Shown in pieces: positions 9,566-21,310 of a stretch of DNA of 64,000 nt. The translations under genes and the position numbers were made by a program. The notes beneath the pieces were generated by a model, which did no database searches, was not told where the DNA came from, and worked only from the letters and a program-made list of their open reading frames with translations. The first letter of the stretch is position 1, and each line of letters begins with the position of its first letter. The stretch comes from Drosophila pseudoobscura. Lineage: Eukaryota > Arthropoda > Insecta > Diptera > Drosophilidae. Where the stretch lies: contig NC_046683.1 of the NCBI RefSeq assembly GCF_009870125.1, positions 63,007,869-63,071,868 of the forward strand, written 5' to 3'.

Positions 9566-9583
9566 TATCGATATATATCGATT
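9566..9583. promoter_or_regulatory. DRE elements upstream of the Ser/Pro-rich gene
   Basis: TATCGATA at 9566-9573 is followed by TATCGATT at 9576-9583, in an AT-alternating stretch about 240 bases upstream of the minus-strand start at 9327. This matches the DRE-type promoters of the other genes in the first 10 kb. Confidence 0.6.
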
Positions 9584-9599
9584 GAGGTATACAATGAAC

Positions 9600-10110
9600 T
9601 GAACCACCAAACGCAATTATGAGCTTGAACTAATTAACCCTTCAGGGACCAATGCGTGTTTAAATACTCTAGAGGAGATCGTGCGATCGTTTTATAAAGT
9701 TCCGGGTGTCCTTTATGCACTAGAAAATAAATAAAAGCGATATGCTTACACGCCGGCCACATTGGTATTTAAATACCAAACGGATTTTTGTGTTGCTATA
9801 TGGCAAAACTTAAACTGGAGCAACAACCAGATGAATATTATAATAATATTTTGTCAGTGGTATTTAAATACACAAGCTATTTATCAGATATTCGCAAAAT
9901 TAAACTTTTGTTATTGTCTCTATGAGAGGAGGAGCGACCGTAATGGGTTAATGTTTCGGTTTCAGAAAGTGTGCGCCAAAAATAAAAAAAAACACTACCA
10001 TTCTCTCATAGTTATTGTTTTTCAATATGGCTTAACTGATTGCAGCGATTAGGATGCCTTACAAGCTTATACTGTGGTAGAGTTTAGTTACTTTATTAAA
10101 CGAATATGTT
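9600..10110. other. AT-rich spacer with repeated GTATTTAAATAC words
   Basis: No gene is visible. The interval holds three GTATTTAAATAC-type words: an imperfect one near 9657, an 18-base perfect palindrome at 9762-9779 and a 12-base one at 9860-9871. Confidence 0.5.
9762..9779. repeat. Perfect 18-bp palindrome TTGGTATTTAAATACCAA
   Basis: The 18 bases equal their own reverse complement, and the core GTATTTAAATAC recurs at 9860-9871. It could be a dimeric protein-binding site or chance in AT-rich DNA. Confidence 0.8.
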
Positions 10111-10121
10111 TCGCTTAGACG

Positions 10122-10475
10122 TTGTTTACATTGCCGCTGCCGGCTCGCGACTTGTCCGAAGTTCTGAACGTGGGTGATCGCTACGAGCTGACACAGCTCT
10201 TCACTGTGAAACATACAAGCGCTTGGACGCAACAATGTACACTGTGCCGCAGTCCCTTCTTCTGCCTGGGCACCTGTGTGTTGTCCGGTCCGACAAGTCC
10301 GTGAAGTGGGAGTCAACACATGGACAATGGCCGAAAGACTGGAGGCCATCAAGGTACGGCGGTAATCGAACAAAATTTAAGTGAGATAAACATTTGAATG
10401 TTTCAGGACAGCCCCGCGCAATTGAACCTAGTGAATCCGGATCTAACCAGGTCACTGATAGAAAAGGACGTGGTG
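10122..10475 (+). pseudogene. Coding relic with two apparent frameshifts and one retained intron
   Basis: Coding-like sequence with G/C-ending codons passes through three frames in order. Frame one (about 10125-10212) reads PLPARDLSEVLNVGDRYELT and on. Frame two (about 10217-10345) reads ETYKRLDATMYTVPQSLLLP and on. Frame three (from about 10318) reads TMAERLEAIK. It joins DSPAQLNLVNPDLTRSLIEK across an in-frame 53-base GT-AG intron (about 10354-10406). A second donor-like GTGAGT follows near 10473, but I find no further exon. Each shift is consistent with loss of one base. The retained intron argues against a processed retrocopy. I do not recognise the parent protein. Sequencing errors or unusual small exons are alternatives. 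Confidence 0.45.
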
Positions 10476-10479
10476 AGTC

Positions 10480-11959
10480 GCTAGTACCATCTTTGGGAGG
10501 GTTTTTTTTTTTCCGATATTCCTGTAAAGAGCTTGCCGTGATCCAGCCAGCAGCAAAAACTTTCTAATGGTGCAGGTATATAGTCAATTTTAGAGTGGCG
10601 CGGCTGTTGTTGTTTTACTTCGACAGATACATTTGTAAGACATAACTGAACACAAATAAGAGAACTCCTCTCCTGAGATCTGTCGTTTTTTCAGGCTCTG
10701 AAATGAACCTTCATCATCTAATATAAATCATACAAAATTTGGAAAAATTCTATGCCACAAGATTTACCATCTCTACCCGAAATACAATAGTCAATATTTT
10801 TCATAACTTTTATTTGAATCTGTCTTTTGTTGGTTGTTTGGTTTCTGTTTTTTGTTTATGCTTAGTTTGGTTTTGCTCGTTAAACAATTTAATTAGTGAA
10901 ATTATCGTACATCGTCGTTAAAAGTCATAAATTGTGGTGTATACGATGTGTATAGTATGTACTTTAGATTAGTTTATTTAAGTTTAGTTTAGTTTATACA
11001 TCGATTTATAGATCTCGTCGGCTAACTCTGTTGCATTCTGCCAAGTGCAATGAAACATTTATTTATGTATTTATATTTATTATAATTATTATGTATTTAT
11101 AATTCTCGAATGTGCTAGCTTTTAGCTGCCCATCGAAACGCAATTGTTGCTGTCTGTCAAAAAAAAAACACACACATTTAAAATTAACGGTTATATTATA
11201 TTATATTATGTAACAAATAGTTTAAAGCGTATTCAAAGTATACATTAAGTACAATAGTTTAGTTCTTTGGTTTACATTTGCCTACAATTACAATTAAATA
11301 CAAATCGTTAAAGTAATCGCCTAGAAAAAAAACACATTTCGTTTCATAGAAGTTGGTTTTTTTATCTTCTGTTTCGTTTATGTAATTAATTTATGTTGAG
11401 CGCATATTTAATTTTACTAACACTTTTCTTTGGGTTTTCTGTAGTATGCATAGAGTGAAACACGAAGTTTTTTGCCACAATCCTGTGCCTAAACATTTAA
11501 TTTAATTTTATTAAATTCAATTTCATGTTTGTTCTCTTGTGTGGAACGATATATGTATGTATGTATGTATGTATTATACGAGTACACGTATGTATGTATG
11601 TTTTTTTCTTCTTCGATTTCATTGCATAATTTTGATGTGGGACTTGCTTGTGGCCAGTTGCCCCTTCGCATGAGTATCTAACGGGTTTACATCTATACGC
11701 CAAATACAGTTTTACTCGCGTCTCGAAAGATCAGAGAGACAGAAAGAGAGTCAGTGGCCCCTGAATGCCAAAGAAAGGAAACCAAATATGTGCTCAGATT
11801 TTCTGTGATCAATCGATGTGGGTATCTCCTTGCCAATGATTTTGTTTCCAGCCAGTTCTCTTTCTTTCACTCTCTCTACTTTAAGTTTGGCACAAACTCT
11901 GAGTAATGCTCTACCTCTCCGTTCCGTTCCGTTCCGTTGCGTTCCGTCCAGTCCGCTCC
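10480..11959 (-). other. Probable long 3' UTR of Oct-TyrR plus spacer
   Basis: This AT-rich, gene-free DNA lies directly downstream of the Oct-TyrR stop codon. Several minus-strand AATAAA words occur, for example at 10973-10978 and near 10808 and 11058, so the 3' UTR is probably 0.9-1.2 kb. It contains an ATGT tetranucleotide tract at 11551-11574 and a second short one near 11590. I see no RNA gene. Confidence 0.5.
11918..11947. repeat. TTCCG pentanucleotide tract in the Oct-TyrR 3' UTR
   Basis: About five to six TTCCG units, one carrying a G for C change, lie 13 bases downstream of the receptor stop codon. In the mRNA sense they read CGGAA repeats. Confidence 0.8.
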
Positions 11960-13930
11960 TTACTTCATGCCCAGCAGCCGCTTGAAGGCCCGCCTATAGT
12001 CCAGGTTAAAGATGGTATAGATGACCGGATTCAGGCCGGAGTTGATGTAGCCCAGCCAGGTGATGAAGTTCTTGAACTTGTCGCTGGGACAGCAGCTCTG
12101 GCAGAACGGCAGGATGACATACATGAGGAAGAAGGGCAGCCAGCAGATGACGAAGACGCCCATGATGATGCCCAGGGTACGGGCTGCCCGCCGCTCCTTG
12201 GACAGTGAGATCTTCTGTTTCTCCTCGATGAACTGGTTCACGCCGCTGGGCTTCTTCTGCAGCGGTGCGGCGGCCACTGCACCGGCGCCAGTCGATGATT
12301 GGGGCGGTGTCAGCTTGAGCGAGGTCTGCTCCTCCGCCTGGGTCACACAGACCTGCGAATAAAAAACCAATCAATCACTGCTCGCTGGATCTACGAAAAC
12401 TTCAGCTAAACTAAAACCCCAAATTGGGCGAAGCTTGTGCCTCACCTGAATGCAGCCTTTGGGATCGCTGCCGCTCTCCGTGCTAATCTCTGCATCAGAT
12501 TTTCCTGCAGCATTGCCGCCGCCACTGCCGCCAGCCGGCAGGAGCTGCTGCTCGCCATGGGGCTCGCAGGTGGACGCGGACTGGGACTTGCGACCACCCC
12601 GGGCCTTGCCGTGCTTGATGGAGTCCTTAATCTTGGACCGACGCGACTTCTTCACCAGCACCACCACATGTTGCTGCTGATCGTTGGTGGTGGCCGTCTT
12701 CGAGCCCTCCTGCTGGCCATGGGTCTCGCTGCTGATGCTCTCCTGGTCGTTCTGGATCATGGGCGTGGAGAAGTTGGCCCGGTCCCGGCCGCAGCAGAGC
12801 CAATTGGTGAGAGCGCGAGACTTCGAGGAGGAGGCTGCAGCCGGCGAGGAGTTGGTGATGGGCTCCAGCTCCGTGGACTTGAGGGCAATCGTGTTCAGCT
12901 TGGTGGCCTTGGCCCGCTCCCGCAGCCGTCGCCGCGTGGCCACAAAGATCTCGATGTAGACAATCGTCATGATGGCAAGCGGTATGAAGAACGAGCCCAG
13001 CGAGGAGTAGATGACGTAGCCCCGTTGCGAGGTGAGCTCGCAGGGCGTGGCGCTGGTGAACTCGTCGGGCCAATCGTTCCAGCCGATCAGCGGCGGACTG
13101 CTGATCACCAGCGAAAGCACCCACACGCCGGAGATCAGGAGCAGGACGCGGCCCACTGTCCGCTTCTGGGCATAGTTAATGGGATCGGTTATGGCCCAGT
13201 AGCGGTCCAGGGCAATGGCGCACAGATTGAGGATGGAGGAGGTGCAGCAGAGCACGTCGCAAGTCAGCCAGAGCTTGCACAGGTGTATGCCGAACTCCCA
13301 GCGTCCCAGGATCGAGTAGGCCACGTTGAACGGCAGCACCAGCAGGGCCACCGTCAGGTCGGCCACCGCCAGCGAAACGATGAAGAAGTTTTGGACAATC
13401 CGCAGCGGCTTGTACGTGAACACACTGAGAATAACCAGGATATTTCCTATAATGGTTAGCACGATAATTATCGACAGAACCAGTGCGGTCAGCAGAGCCT
13501 CCCACTCTGGGACGGCCAGCTGCAGGCCGAGAATGCTGGCATGCAGCTCCTCCACGGCACCGCCGCCACATTCCTCCGATTCGCCCGGACTAGTGCCCGC
13601 CGTCGTTGTCAGCGCAGCTGCCACTGTGGTCAGCCCCTCCACCAGCGAGCCGGATATATTGGCTGCTGTTTCCGTGGCTGATGCGCCCCGTCCGCTGATT
13701 TCGTCCGCCTGGCTGCTGCTGGCGCCGGTGGCGGTGGCGGTGGCGGCAGCGGCGGCGGCGGCTGCAGCGGCAGCGGCAGCACTGACAACAGTTACCGATT
13801 TCGTCGATCCGCCGGCTGCTGCTGCTGCTGCTGCTTCCGGCGCTGTGCTGACAGCGGCTGCCGCGGTAAAAGCCGCCGCTGCCACCGTTGTGGTGACATT
13901 TATGAACAAGATTTGATCTGCCGATGGCAT
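11960..13930 (-). CDS. Oct-TyrR: Octopamine-tyramine receptor, class A GPCR (2 coding exons)
   Basis: The coding exons are 12446-13930 and 11960-12352, separated by a 93-base GT-AG intron in phase 0. They encode 625 residues. The protein is an aminergic G-protein-coupled receptor of the plasma membrane that responds to tyramine and octopamine. TM1-TM5 lie in exon 1: amine-binding Asp225 in TM3 (LTCDVLCC), DRY at 242-244, and Ser residues of TM5 in [11 protein letters not shown] long basic third intracellular loop holds the exon junction. TM6 (CWLPFF 565-570) and TM7 (NPVIY 603-607) follow in exon 2. The sequence matches my memory of fly Oct-TyrR almost throughout the membrane core. I start at MPSADQILF, the known N-terminus; the in-frame extension to 14092 runs through a microsatellite in the 5' UTR. 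The N-terminal tail is unusually alanine-rich. Confidence 0.97.
13742..13780 (-). repeat. GCN codon tract encoding 13 consecutive alanines in Oct-TyrR
   Basis: Residues 51-63 of the receptor are 13 Ala, followed by an alternating Thr-Ala stretch. A further Ala run occurs at residues 33-39. They lie in the extracellular N-terminal tail, which the ligand pocket does not need, and probably arose by codon-repeat expansion. Confidence 0.85.
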
Positions 13931-13940
13931 TTTGGCATTG

Positions 13941-13985
13941 CCTGTCCTGTCCTGTCCTGTCCTGTTCTGTCCTGTCCTGTCCTGC
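13941..13985. repeat. CCTGT pentanucleotide microsatellite in the Oct-TyrR 5' UTR
   Basis: About eight CCTGT units, one with a T for C change, end 11 bases upstream of the receptor start codon. In the mRNA they read as ACAGG repeats directly before the translation start. Confidence 0.9.
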
Positions 13986-14085
13986 CCAGCCCAGCCCTGC
14001 CCACCAGCGCTCGGATCACTCTTACATGCGTCCTTCAAGGGTGTGGGAGAGGGGGAGTAGCGGGGTTGGAATGTATGGGTGGTGT

Positions 14086-14105
14086 CCTGCAAAGAGAAAT
14101 GGCGT
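14086..14105 (-). other. Splice acceptor of the first coding exon of Oct-TyrR
   Basis: On the minus strand the sequence reads ATTTCTCTTTGCAG|GACACC, a pyrimidine tract and AG ending at 14087. It lies 156 bases upstream of the start codon. If used, the coding exon begins at 14086 and the mRNA has at least one further 5'-UTR exon at higher coordinates in the window, making much of the following DNA an intron. The donor exon was not identified. Confidence 0.6.
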
Positions 14106-14460
14106 GAAAAACAGGATTAATGTGGCTGCAACTTTCAACGCAGAGAGGATGTGGGTCAGACATTTGAAAATCCAAAGTACTACAATCCGAATTCGTTTCC
14201 CAGTAAACGCCCCCCAATGGCCTCTTTGGCTCAGTCGGAAGTTTTCAGCCGTCAGCCATCAGCCATTTGCCATCAGCCATCAGCGATGGGGAAAAAGTTT
14301 TGTCATTGCAAATGTGAAGGACTCAAGCACAAGGCAATCAGGATCATGTCAAATCCAAATTATTTACAACTTGTCAATAAGCATGCAAAGATTCCCTCAC
14401 AATTTCCAGCCAAGACAGTTGAATGATGGGACCACCAGTCCCAGTCGAACGGAAACCGAA

Positions 14461-14511
14461 ACGGAACCGGAATGGAACCGAAACGGAACGGAACAGAACG
14501 GAACGGAACAG
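14461..14511. repeat. GGAAC pentanucleotide tract
   Basis: Imperfect GGAAC/GGAAT/AGAAC units run in direct orientation, preceded by related CCGAAACGGAACC words from about 14445. Spurious frames run through it on both strands. Confidence 0.8.
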
Positions 14512-15857
14512 CACATGGATAGAGCTGAAACCGGGGCAAAAAGGTCAAGTTGATGGGGCATCCTTTGAGGTTCGGGGCAGCTACACTTGTCAATCCGATG
14601 GAATCCGCGACCAGAAGGTTATTAACAATTTAAATGACGCATCTTCTCGCATTTAACTCTGGGTTGGATGAAATATTTAGAAGTAATTAAAAATGTGCAG
14701 CCCCGAAGTACTCAAGGAAGGACTCAGCTGTCTGGGATGGGACTGGGAATCTAAGTAAACGGTTTTCCCGAGAAGATACTCGAAGGGTGTTGCGCACAAT
14801 AGCTTGTTGATCCCTTCCCCACCGCCCCCTCATCAATAAGAACCCACTGCTCACCCCATAATCATCCAATAATTGTTGCTCTGCTCTCGCCGGTCCTCTC
14901 CCACTTGACACTTCTATATCCGTTAAGCTCTTCCCAAGTTTACCCAAGGCATACCACCCCCGCCCCCGCCACAGCCCCCACCCCCGCTCCTAGTGATGGC
15001 AGTTGAAAGAACATTAATCAAAATAACCCGCTCATAAACTGAACACTCCGAGGGAGCAGGAAGAGAGAGAGGGGGAGAGAGAGGAAGGAACAACTTTGAA
15101 GCAAACATTTCCATTCAGCCAAAAATTGTTTTGAGTTTTTTTTTGTTGTTTTGTTTTTCGCCGCGCCATGGGAGGGGGGTGGGGGGAGGGGGGGGGGGCC
15201 CTGAACCCTGAATCCCACCTTGATTTCTGTCGGCAAATGTAAAGCTTTTAGCTCGGGTTGTGGGCGGAAGGCCGTTCTTTGGATAGGAGGCAGGCAGCGG
15301 ATATTTTTGTACAAACAGATGGGGGAAAAAGTTTTAAGCGATTTTTAGTTGGTTACCTGGCCAAGATTTGAACAAGATATCGGGCACGAGTTGAAGGGGG
15401 TGAACCCCACCAGATCGCTGAGTGGGGGGCCTTAAAGAGCATTTCCCTATCATTGATGGAACCCAGGCGACATATATAATTAAATAAATCTTGGGCTGAG
15501 GACGGGGAGCGGCCTGTTTTGTTTTTGAGACTGTCCTGGCCGCCGGGCGATAAGCTTATTACAAAGCCCCTGATTACGGCTCCCCCACGACTGCTACTCT
15601 TTTCATGTGAGTGGGTGTCGATGTGCGGGTGTGGCAACAGCTTAGGATAGTTTTGGCCCTGACTCGGGCCTGGGCTCGGGCTCGGGCTCGGGCCCAGTGC
15701 CTTGGAATGGGGTAAAAGTTTTTTGAACTCGCATGCAGTCGCCTGCAAAGGATGCGGCGACCTTGACTTGACCAGATTTCTCTGCCATACATTTGAATAC
15801 ACATATCCTGCGCGTATGTATGGGCATGTCCTTTTTGGCAAACTTGTCATTACCATT

Positions 15858-15888
15858 TGTGTGTGTGTGCGTGTGTGTGTGTGTGCGT
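15858..15888. repeat. TG dinucleotide microsatellite
   Basis: A TG tract interrupted once by TGC. It explains the threonine/histidine-rich open frames on the minus strand at this place. Confidence 0.85.
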
Positions 15889-18166
15889 GGATGTGGGAAA
15901 ACCACTGCTGGGGATAGAAAAGTTTTGCACGTTTGGGCAGAAAACAGAAATCGAGAATCGCTGGCGAAATCAAATGGAATATTTAAGGGTTTTCCTTACA
16001 TCTGCCCCCCCTCCTCGCCCCCTCGAAAGAGTATCCCCGCTTCGTTGAGGCGATCTTTTTGTTTTATCCAATTTTCTGCCGTGTCATGCTCATTAAATAT
16101 GCAAGAGTTCCGGCGTATCTGCAAGATACACGCATCCTAACACCACCCACAGCGAGCACTGCCCGTCTTATTTATAGCCCACATTAGGCACTTGGCCATC
16201 TAAAAATACTGGAACCCCCCCCCAAAAGAAAGAAAAAAAAAAGACGAGAGACGGGCAGGCGAAACGCTTTGATGCTGATCCAGTTTGCCACATACACGCA
16301 CAGAACAGAAAAAAAAAACAATGAACAATGATAATAATGAAAGATACGTGAATAGAGACGGACACATGTATCTTGGGGAATTTCTGTTAATTGGCATTGA
16401 TGGGCGAGTGGGCCACGCCCCTGGACTCCGGCTCTTTAACACCTCCGAGCTCCGTTTCTTTTAATTTGCATGATTAATGGGGCGTACAAACACCCAAATT
16501 TCCCCCATAATTACACGAACTAAACGAAAAACACACAAAAGAAAATGTACCTAAGAAAACGATTTGATTTGCTTGGCTTTGATTGCGTGGCAGCTCTTTT
16601 TGAATACCGGGCAATTTTAAATATTTCATGCGCAATTAGAAACGAACTCAATTGATTGGAAATTTCGACATTTTTCGCGCCTAACTAAACATGGTTATGC
16701 CCTGGAAAGGAATGCGAGTGGGGGGGGTAGGCCTTCGAATGTTTCCCTTGCTTGCAGTTTTCCCTTTGATTTCCACTATTCTTGGCAATTATTGTAGCAG
16801 GTCGACGATCTGTACGGCAACTGACAGCTGGCCAGGCTCCAGGCTCCCGATAAGGCCAGTGAAACTCTGATGGCAATTCCAATTCCAATTCCCATTCCAA
16901 TTCCCATTCCCAGGCCTAAACTCACCTGCGTTTTTGCAGTTTCTCCCATTACCTATCGACCAGAACTATGCCGGCATGAGCTCGGGACTCGGTAACTCGG
17001 GACTCTGCCTGATGCTGAACCCAAATGAAAGTCCACATCTTCTCAATAGAGTGCAATCCGGGAGCGAGTCGAGGGGGAGGGCCTTATCCGCACATGGTCA
17101 GGCTCTGCGGTCCATTCAGGATATTCACGCATTCCACGTTGAGCCCCCAACGGCCCTTCCACAATTTTTGGGCTTTTATTACGCAACTATCGATGCAGTT
17201 TTGAGATAGAAATGGGATTATGTGGGACACTCTCTCACTGGGCCCACCAGGACTGCCAGGGCAAACAAAATATTTAACAATATTTATAAACGAAACGTGT
17301 CGGCTTCGGTCCATTTATATCCGTTCAGAGCTTGCAGGCTTAATGCATTTTAAAGGAGCAGCCATGCATCAGTCCAGGAAGACACCTCCTCCCATTCCCA
17401 CTCCCTCTTCCACTTCCACCCCCACTTCCACTCTTATTCGGGCTGGCTGCAATTTTGTGAAGGCCAGGTTTCTTGGGGCCTCCCTTTTGTTACGGGTCTG
17501 TTGTGCAGGTGCTTTTCCGCAATGACAAGAACATGTGATGTGTAAAACAGTGTGAAGATCGTTCCTGACACGGGGGACAGGAGGTAAGATAAAGGCCGGT
17601 GCCTGCCAGGAAAAGTATTTGCAGGGCAGTGACGAGAGAGAGAGGGAGAGCTCCCTCTGCTGGCAACTGACTGATTGGATGGTTATTGGAGAATGCAAAT
17701 TACTGAGGGATTATAACGAACGGATTATACCGTCAGAAGGGTATGCTGCTCGTACACAATGTGGGGATTCCTGAAACGGATTAGAGAGCCTTCAGACTGC
17801 GTCAACTATCGCGAGAGCCCGATTTTGTTTCCTTGTATGTTTAAATCGATCGGTGAATGAAATTGCTGGCACAACTGCATAACCCTCCATGGCATTCCGT
17901 CGTGGGCTGTGTCAATCGTTTCCCCGTTTCTGTTGAAATGTCAGCAATTTGTGCGCCGCTATCCTGGCGCCCGACAACTTGGCACGTTTCTGGGAGCTAA
18001 TGCGGGCCAAGCTATTCGAAAATTGATGCATACTCGTACTGTTGCACAATCTCGGGGGGGCAGATGGGACAGATGGGGATGGACACGTTCAGCGTCCGAC
18101 AAATGCTCTCAACATACATCTGTGTGAGTATACCTGAAAGTGATAAACATGGAAATCATCATCATT

Positions 18167-18177
18167 GGGGGGGGGGG
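18167..18177. repeat. G11 homopolymer
   Basis: Eleven consecutive G on the plus strand in non-coding DNA, one of several long G/C runs in the window. Confidence 0.9.
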
Positions 18178-18418
18178 ATAGAAGCAAACCAGCCATGTAA
18201 GCTGCCAACCAAACGAGTATCCTGCCGTTGCTTGTGCTTGGCCACGCCCATGAAAGTACGTCTGTCCGCCTGTCTGTCCGTCAGTCAGTCAAAAATTGCA
18301 CTCGAATGCACATTTTGTGCCAGCGAATCGAACCCTGGTCGGAGACCCATTGAGCAGCGCCAAGGACCAAGGATATGCGATGCGAGAGAGTTGCAAATGG
18401 AAGTGCTTTTTCCGCTGG

Positions 18419-18482
18419 CACCCCCACCCCCACCCCCATCCACACCCACACCCAAACCCACACCTACACCCAAACCCACCCA
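18419..18482. repeat. Degenerate CCCACA-type C-rich tract
   Basis: Repeats of CCCCCAC, CCCACA and CCCAAA on the plus strand. On the minus strand it is a G-rich tract with many G3-G5 runs, so it could form a G-quadruplex. Confidence 0.75.
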
Positions 18483-20526
18483 TTTCTCTTGGCTGTTTGG
18501 TAATTGCTGAAATACTTGTAGGGTTTTGGATGGGCGTGTCATAGTGGTCTGTATTTAGCAATGCTTCATCCCACTGTGCCATTCAATCGAAATTCTTATC
18601 AATTTATTTTACTGTTGCAGGCGGGAGCCCCTCCCCCCATTACAAGCCAATTTACTGTGGCAGGATAACAGCCCCCCTCCTCCAGCACATAATTTCCTAT
18701 TCCTGCAGCGATCGGGGTAACATGGAGCATTAGCTGGGGATTATGCGGCATGTGCCTCCACCCTCCACCTCCTTTGATGTCTTCCACACTTTTTAGTCCA
18801 TTCAACATGTGGTAGGCGTGTCGGGCTTCCTGTTTCCATTAATGGCCCCCACCCCGCCCTTGTCTGACCCTGAATGCTCTTTTAATACACATTCTATTCG
18901 TTTCGGCTAAGACAAAATGCTAAACTATTCATGAATTGATTTCCCCTTTTCCACCGATTTCTGTTTATTTGTCTGCCCAGCGGGTGGCGGGTGGCGGGTG
19001 GCGGGTAGCGGCCCAGGGAGCCATAAAGTGCTGGCTGTCTTCTTCGTAGTAAAATCAATTTGTAAAACTAATTAATGATATCATCTTTTTGGCTGTTGTC
19101 TCTACCAATTAGCTAAGAGTTCCGAGTATTTCCCCCAGTCAAATCTCTGTTTATCTTCCCCATGCCCCATGCCCCTGCCACTTCCCATGTTGGTGCCAGA
19201 TCTTAAAGTTAAATGGACAATGCCCGGGGTTTTGTGTGGCTGTTTAGTTTTCATATGTACACACAAACGGGATTTCAATTGATTTGATTGATTTGGTTTT
19301 TCGTCCTATCCCATCCTATACCATGCCATCCTCTAACCATTTGCCACTTTTGATTTTTTGCACAAACAAATCAAAATGTCTATGGAAGGCACTTTTTCTT
19401 CCATCTTTTTTTTTCTGAATTGGCATGCAATTGGTTCTTGTTTTTGTTTGTCGATTGTGTGTGGTGCTGCGAGTGGTCAGGGAATTTCAGATTGCTTTCG
19501 AGTGGGTTGCTCGAAGCCTTTTGATTGCAATTTGGTTCAGATTTGATTTGATATATTCGCAGCAGCAGCTGGATAACAATCAACCTGGCTCCGATTGGGT
19601 TCGAGTGGCAGCACTGACTCTGACTCCGACTCTGTATCATATTTGTATCTATTAACTTTTCCTTGGATTGCCAGTGTCCTTCTTGTTCCAGCTCTTGTAC
19701 AAACTTGGGCCAACATCTCTTGCTGCTCCCGAGCCCAGGGCAGGGGCCACATATACGTCATCCGGGCAGTGGCTGTGGCCTGGCCCTGCACTTAATTAAA
19801 CATTTCCGTTTAAACAATGGACTTGCCCCGCACTCGCACACGATAAATATATACGTGTCAGTGCTCGTATGTTGCCTATGGGAGAGCCCCAGGATTAGCG
19901 CTTCCCTGCCCTCGTGCTCGTGTCCCCAAAAGGGGGCGGCGAGGGGCAGAAACAAAGACCAAAATGTAATAAGCTTTGTTATGGGCAAACTTTCTCGGAA
20001 AGAGCGGCTGTCTCCGGACTCCGGCGGACCCTTGGCGGACTTTGACTGCGTACGTGTCGAGAGGTTTGATTGAAAAGCCATGCCCGATCGATGCAGTCAT
20101 AAAAACTAAAAGGACGCCGGGCGTTCCGCTGTAGGCAAAAGTGCCAGCACTCTGGGTCAAAGTGGCGGCACTGAGTCTACACTGGGAGAAATATACACAT
20201 ACTTAAGCTGGATAATTGGTTTGGGTTCTCCAGCGCAGACTCTAGATATGTTTTCCTAATCGCATTTCACTTATTACACATTCTTTTGGCCAAGTTTTGT
20301 ATAGTGTACTCCAGACGATTGCAATTGCGAAAAGCACAAAGCAAAACACAACACAAAACGGCAAAGACCGGGTCCCCTCATTTCTATAAAAGCTTCTTCT
20401 TCGTTGCCCAATAAACGGGGACTGTTTATGGACTTTGGCATTGATGGGGGGAGGGGGGGACATGTCTCGGGCTTTTGGGCCATCCAAATCGAAATCCAAA
20501 TCCTAATTCGATTCGATTATATTTTT

Positions 20527-20555
20527 ATTTTCTTGATTTTCTTGATTTTCTTGAT
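20527..20555. repeat. Nine-base TTTTCTTGA tandem repeat
   Basis: Three consecutive TTTTCTTGA units with a degenerate edge in AT-rich non-coding DNA. Confidence 0.8.
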
Positions 20556-21049
20556 TGTGATTGCTGGCAATGTGGCGTTAAAAGTAACCGAATTAGCGCT
20601 TAAGAAGTTGAACCACTTATTCAGGTCATCATTTTCGGATTGGGGTGGAGAGGGGGGATGCGGGAGATACAGGGGTATACCAGAGCACCCTCGCACTCAT
20701 GAATAAATGCATTAAAATCAAGATGCAATATTTGGGCAAAGGATTTCACTCGATCCCCTGCCTTTGTCCTTACGCAGACTGGCTTGCTTTAAAATTCATT
20801 GCATTGCAGAGCAATCTAGTCGATGGTTGATGGCGCCTCATCAATATGGGGGCTGGATTTTCTCCTGCTGCTGCGCCTCAGACGGGGCAACTCAAAGCAG
20901 CATCCCCGCAGTGGCACTGGCAGTGGCAGCAACAGTGGCAGCCCCGACATGGAGCGTATTTGTCAGAGACACAGCCCCCACGCCCTTCTTTCGCCACCCC
21001 AAGAATTCCCCAAATGATAGTCACAGAGAATCGCAGGGAATCGGAGGGA

Positions 21050-21063
21050 GGGGGGGGGGGGGG
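21050..21063. repeat. G14 homopolymer
   Basis: Fourteen consecutive G within a G-rich stretch that begins near 21043. Confidence 0.9.
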
Positions 21064-21270
21064 ATGCTGGAGAGAATGTGTTCGGTACGTGTCTGACAGA
21101 AGGGAACTTTGTTGCTTTGGCTTTTCCTTTGACGCTCTCACTGCATGCGACAAAATGTACTTGCTCGCATTTATTACATGCAATTTGGTGGCCCAGTGGT
21201 GTGGCTTTATGTTGTTTACCCAGGCACCGTCCCCGTCATTCCTTCTTTTTGCTGACTTTTCGACTCGGAA

Positions 21271-21310
21271 ATACACCCAGAGATACCCAGAGATACGCAG
21301 AGATACCCAG
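21271..21310. repeat. Ten-base AGATACCCAG tandem repeat
   Basis: Four units starting at 21271, 21281, 21291 and 21301. The first differs at two positions and the third has G for C. The period is close to one helical turn. Confidence 0.85.

Noticed and set aside
10104-10380. Selenoprotein-like in-frame TGA reading
   Set aside because: A frame with one internal TGA runs on, but codon bias moves between three frames, which fits a decaying gene better. I saw no SECIS-like element, though I could not compute one.
12437-13459. 340-codon plus-strand frame opposite Oct-TyrR
   Set aside because: An antisense shadow of the GC-biased receptor codons; no start context or homology of its own.
13931-14092. 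In-frame N-terminal extension of Oct-TyrR
   Set aside because: It reads through a CCTGT microsatellite and across the splice acceptor at 14087. The conserved N-terminus MPSADQILF starts at 13930.
15353-15973. 206-codon minus-strand frame
   Set aside because: It is held open by TG/CA and CGGGCT-type simple repeats (His-Thr and Pro-Ser stretches). No domain and no codon bias.
18296-18360. tRNA-like B-box words (GAATCGAACCCTGG) and a similar one near 19598
   Set aside because: No A box or cloverleaf stems at the correct spacing.
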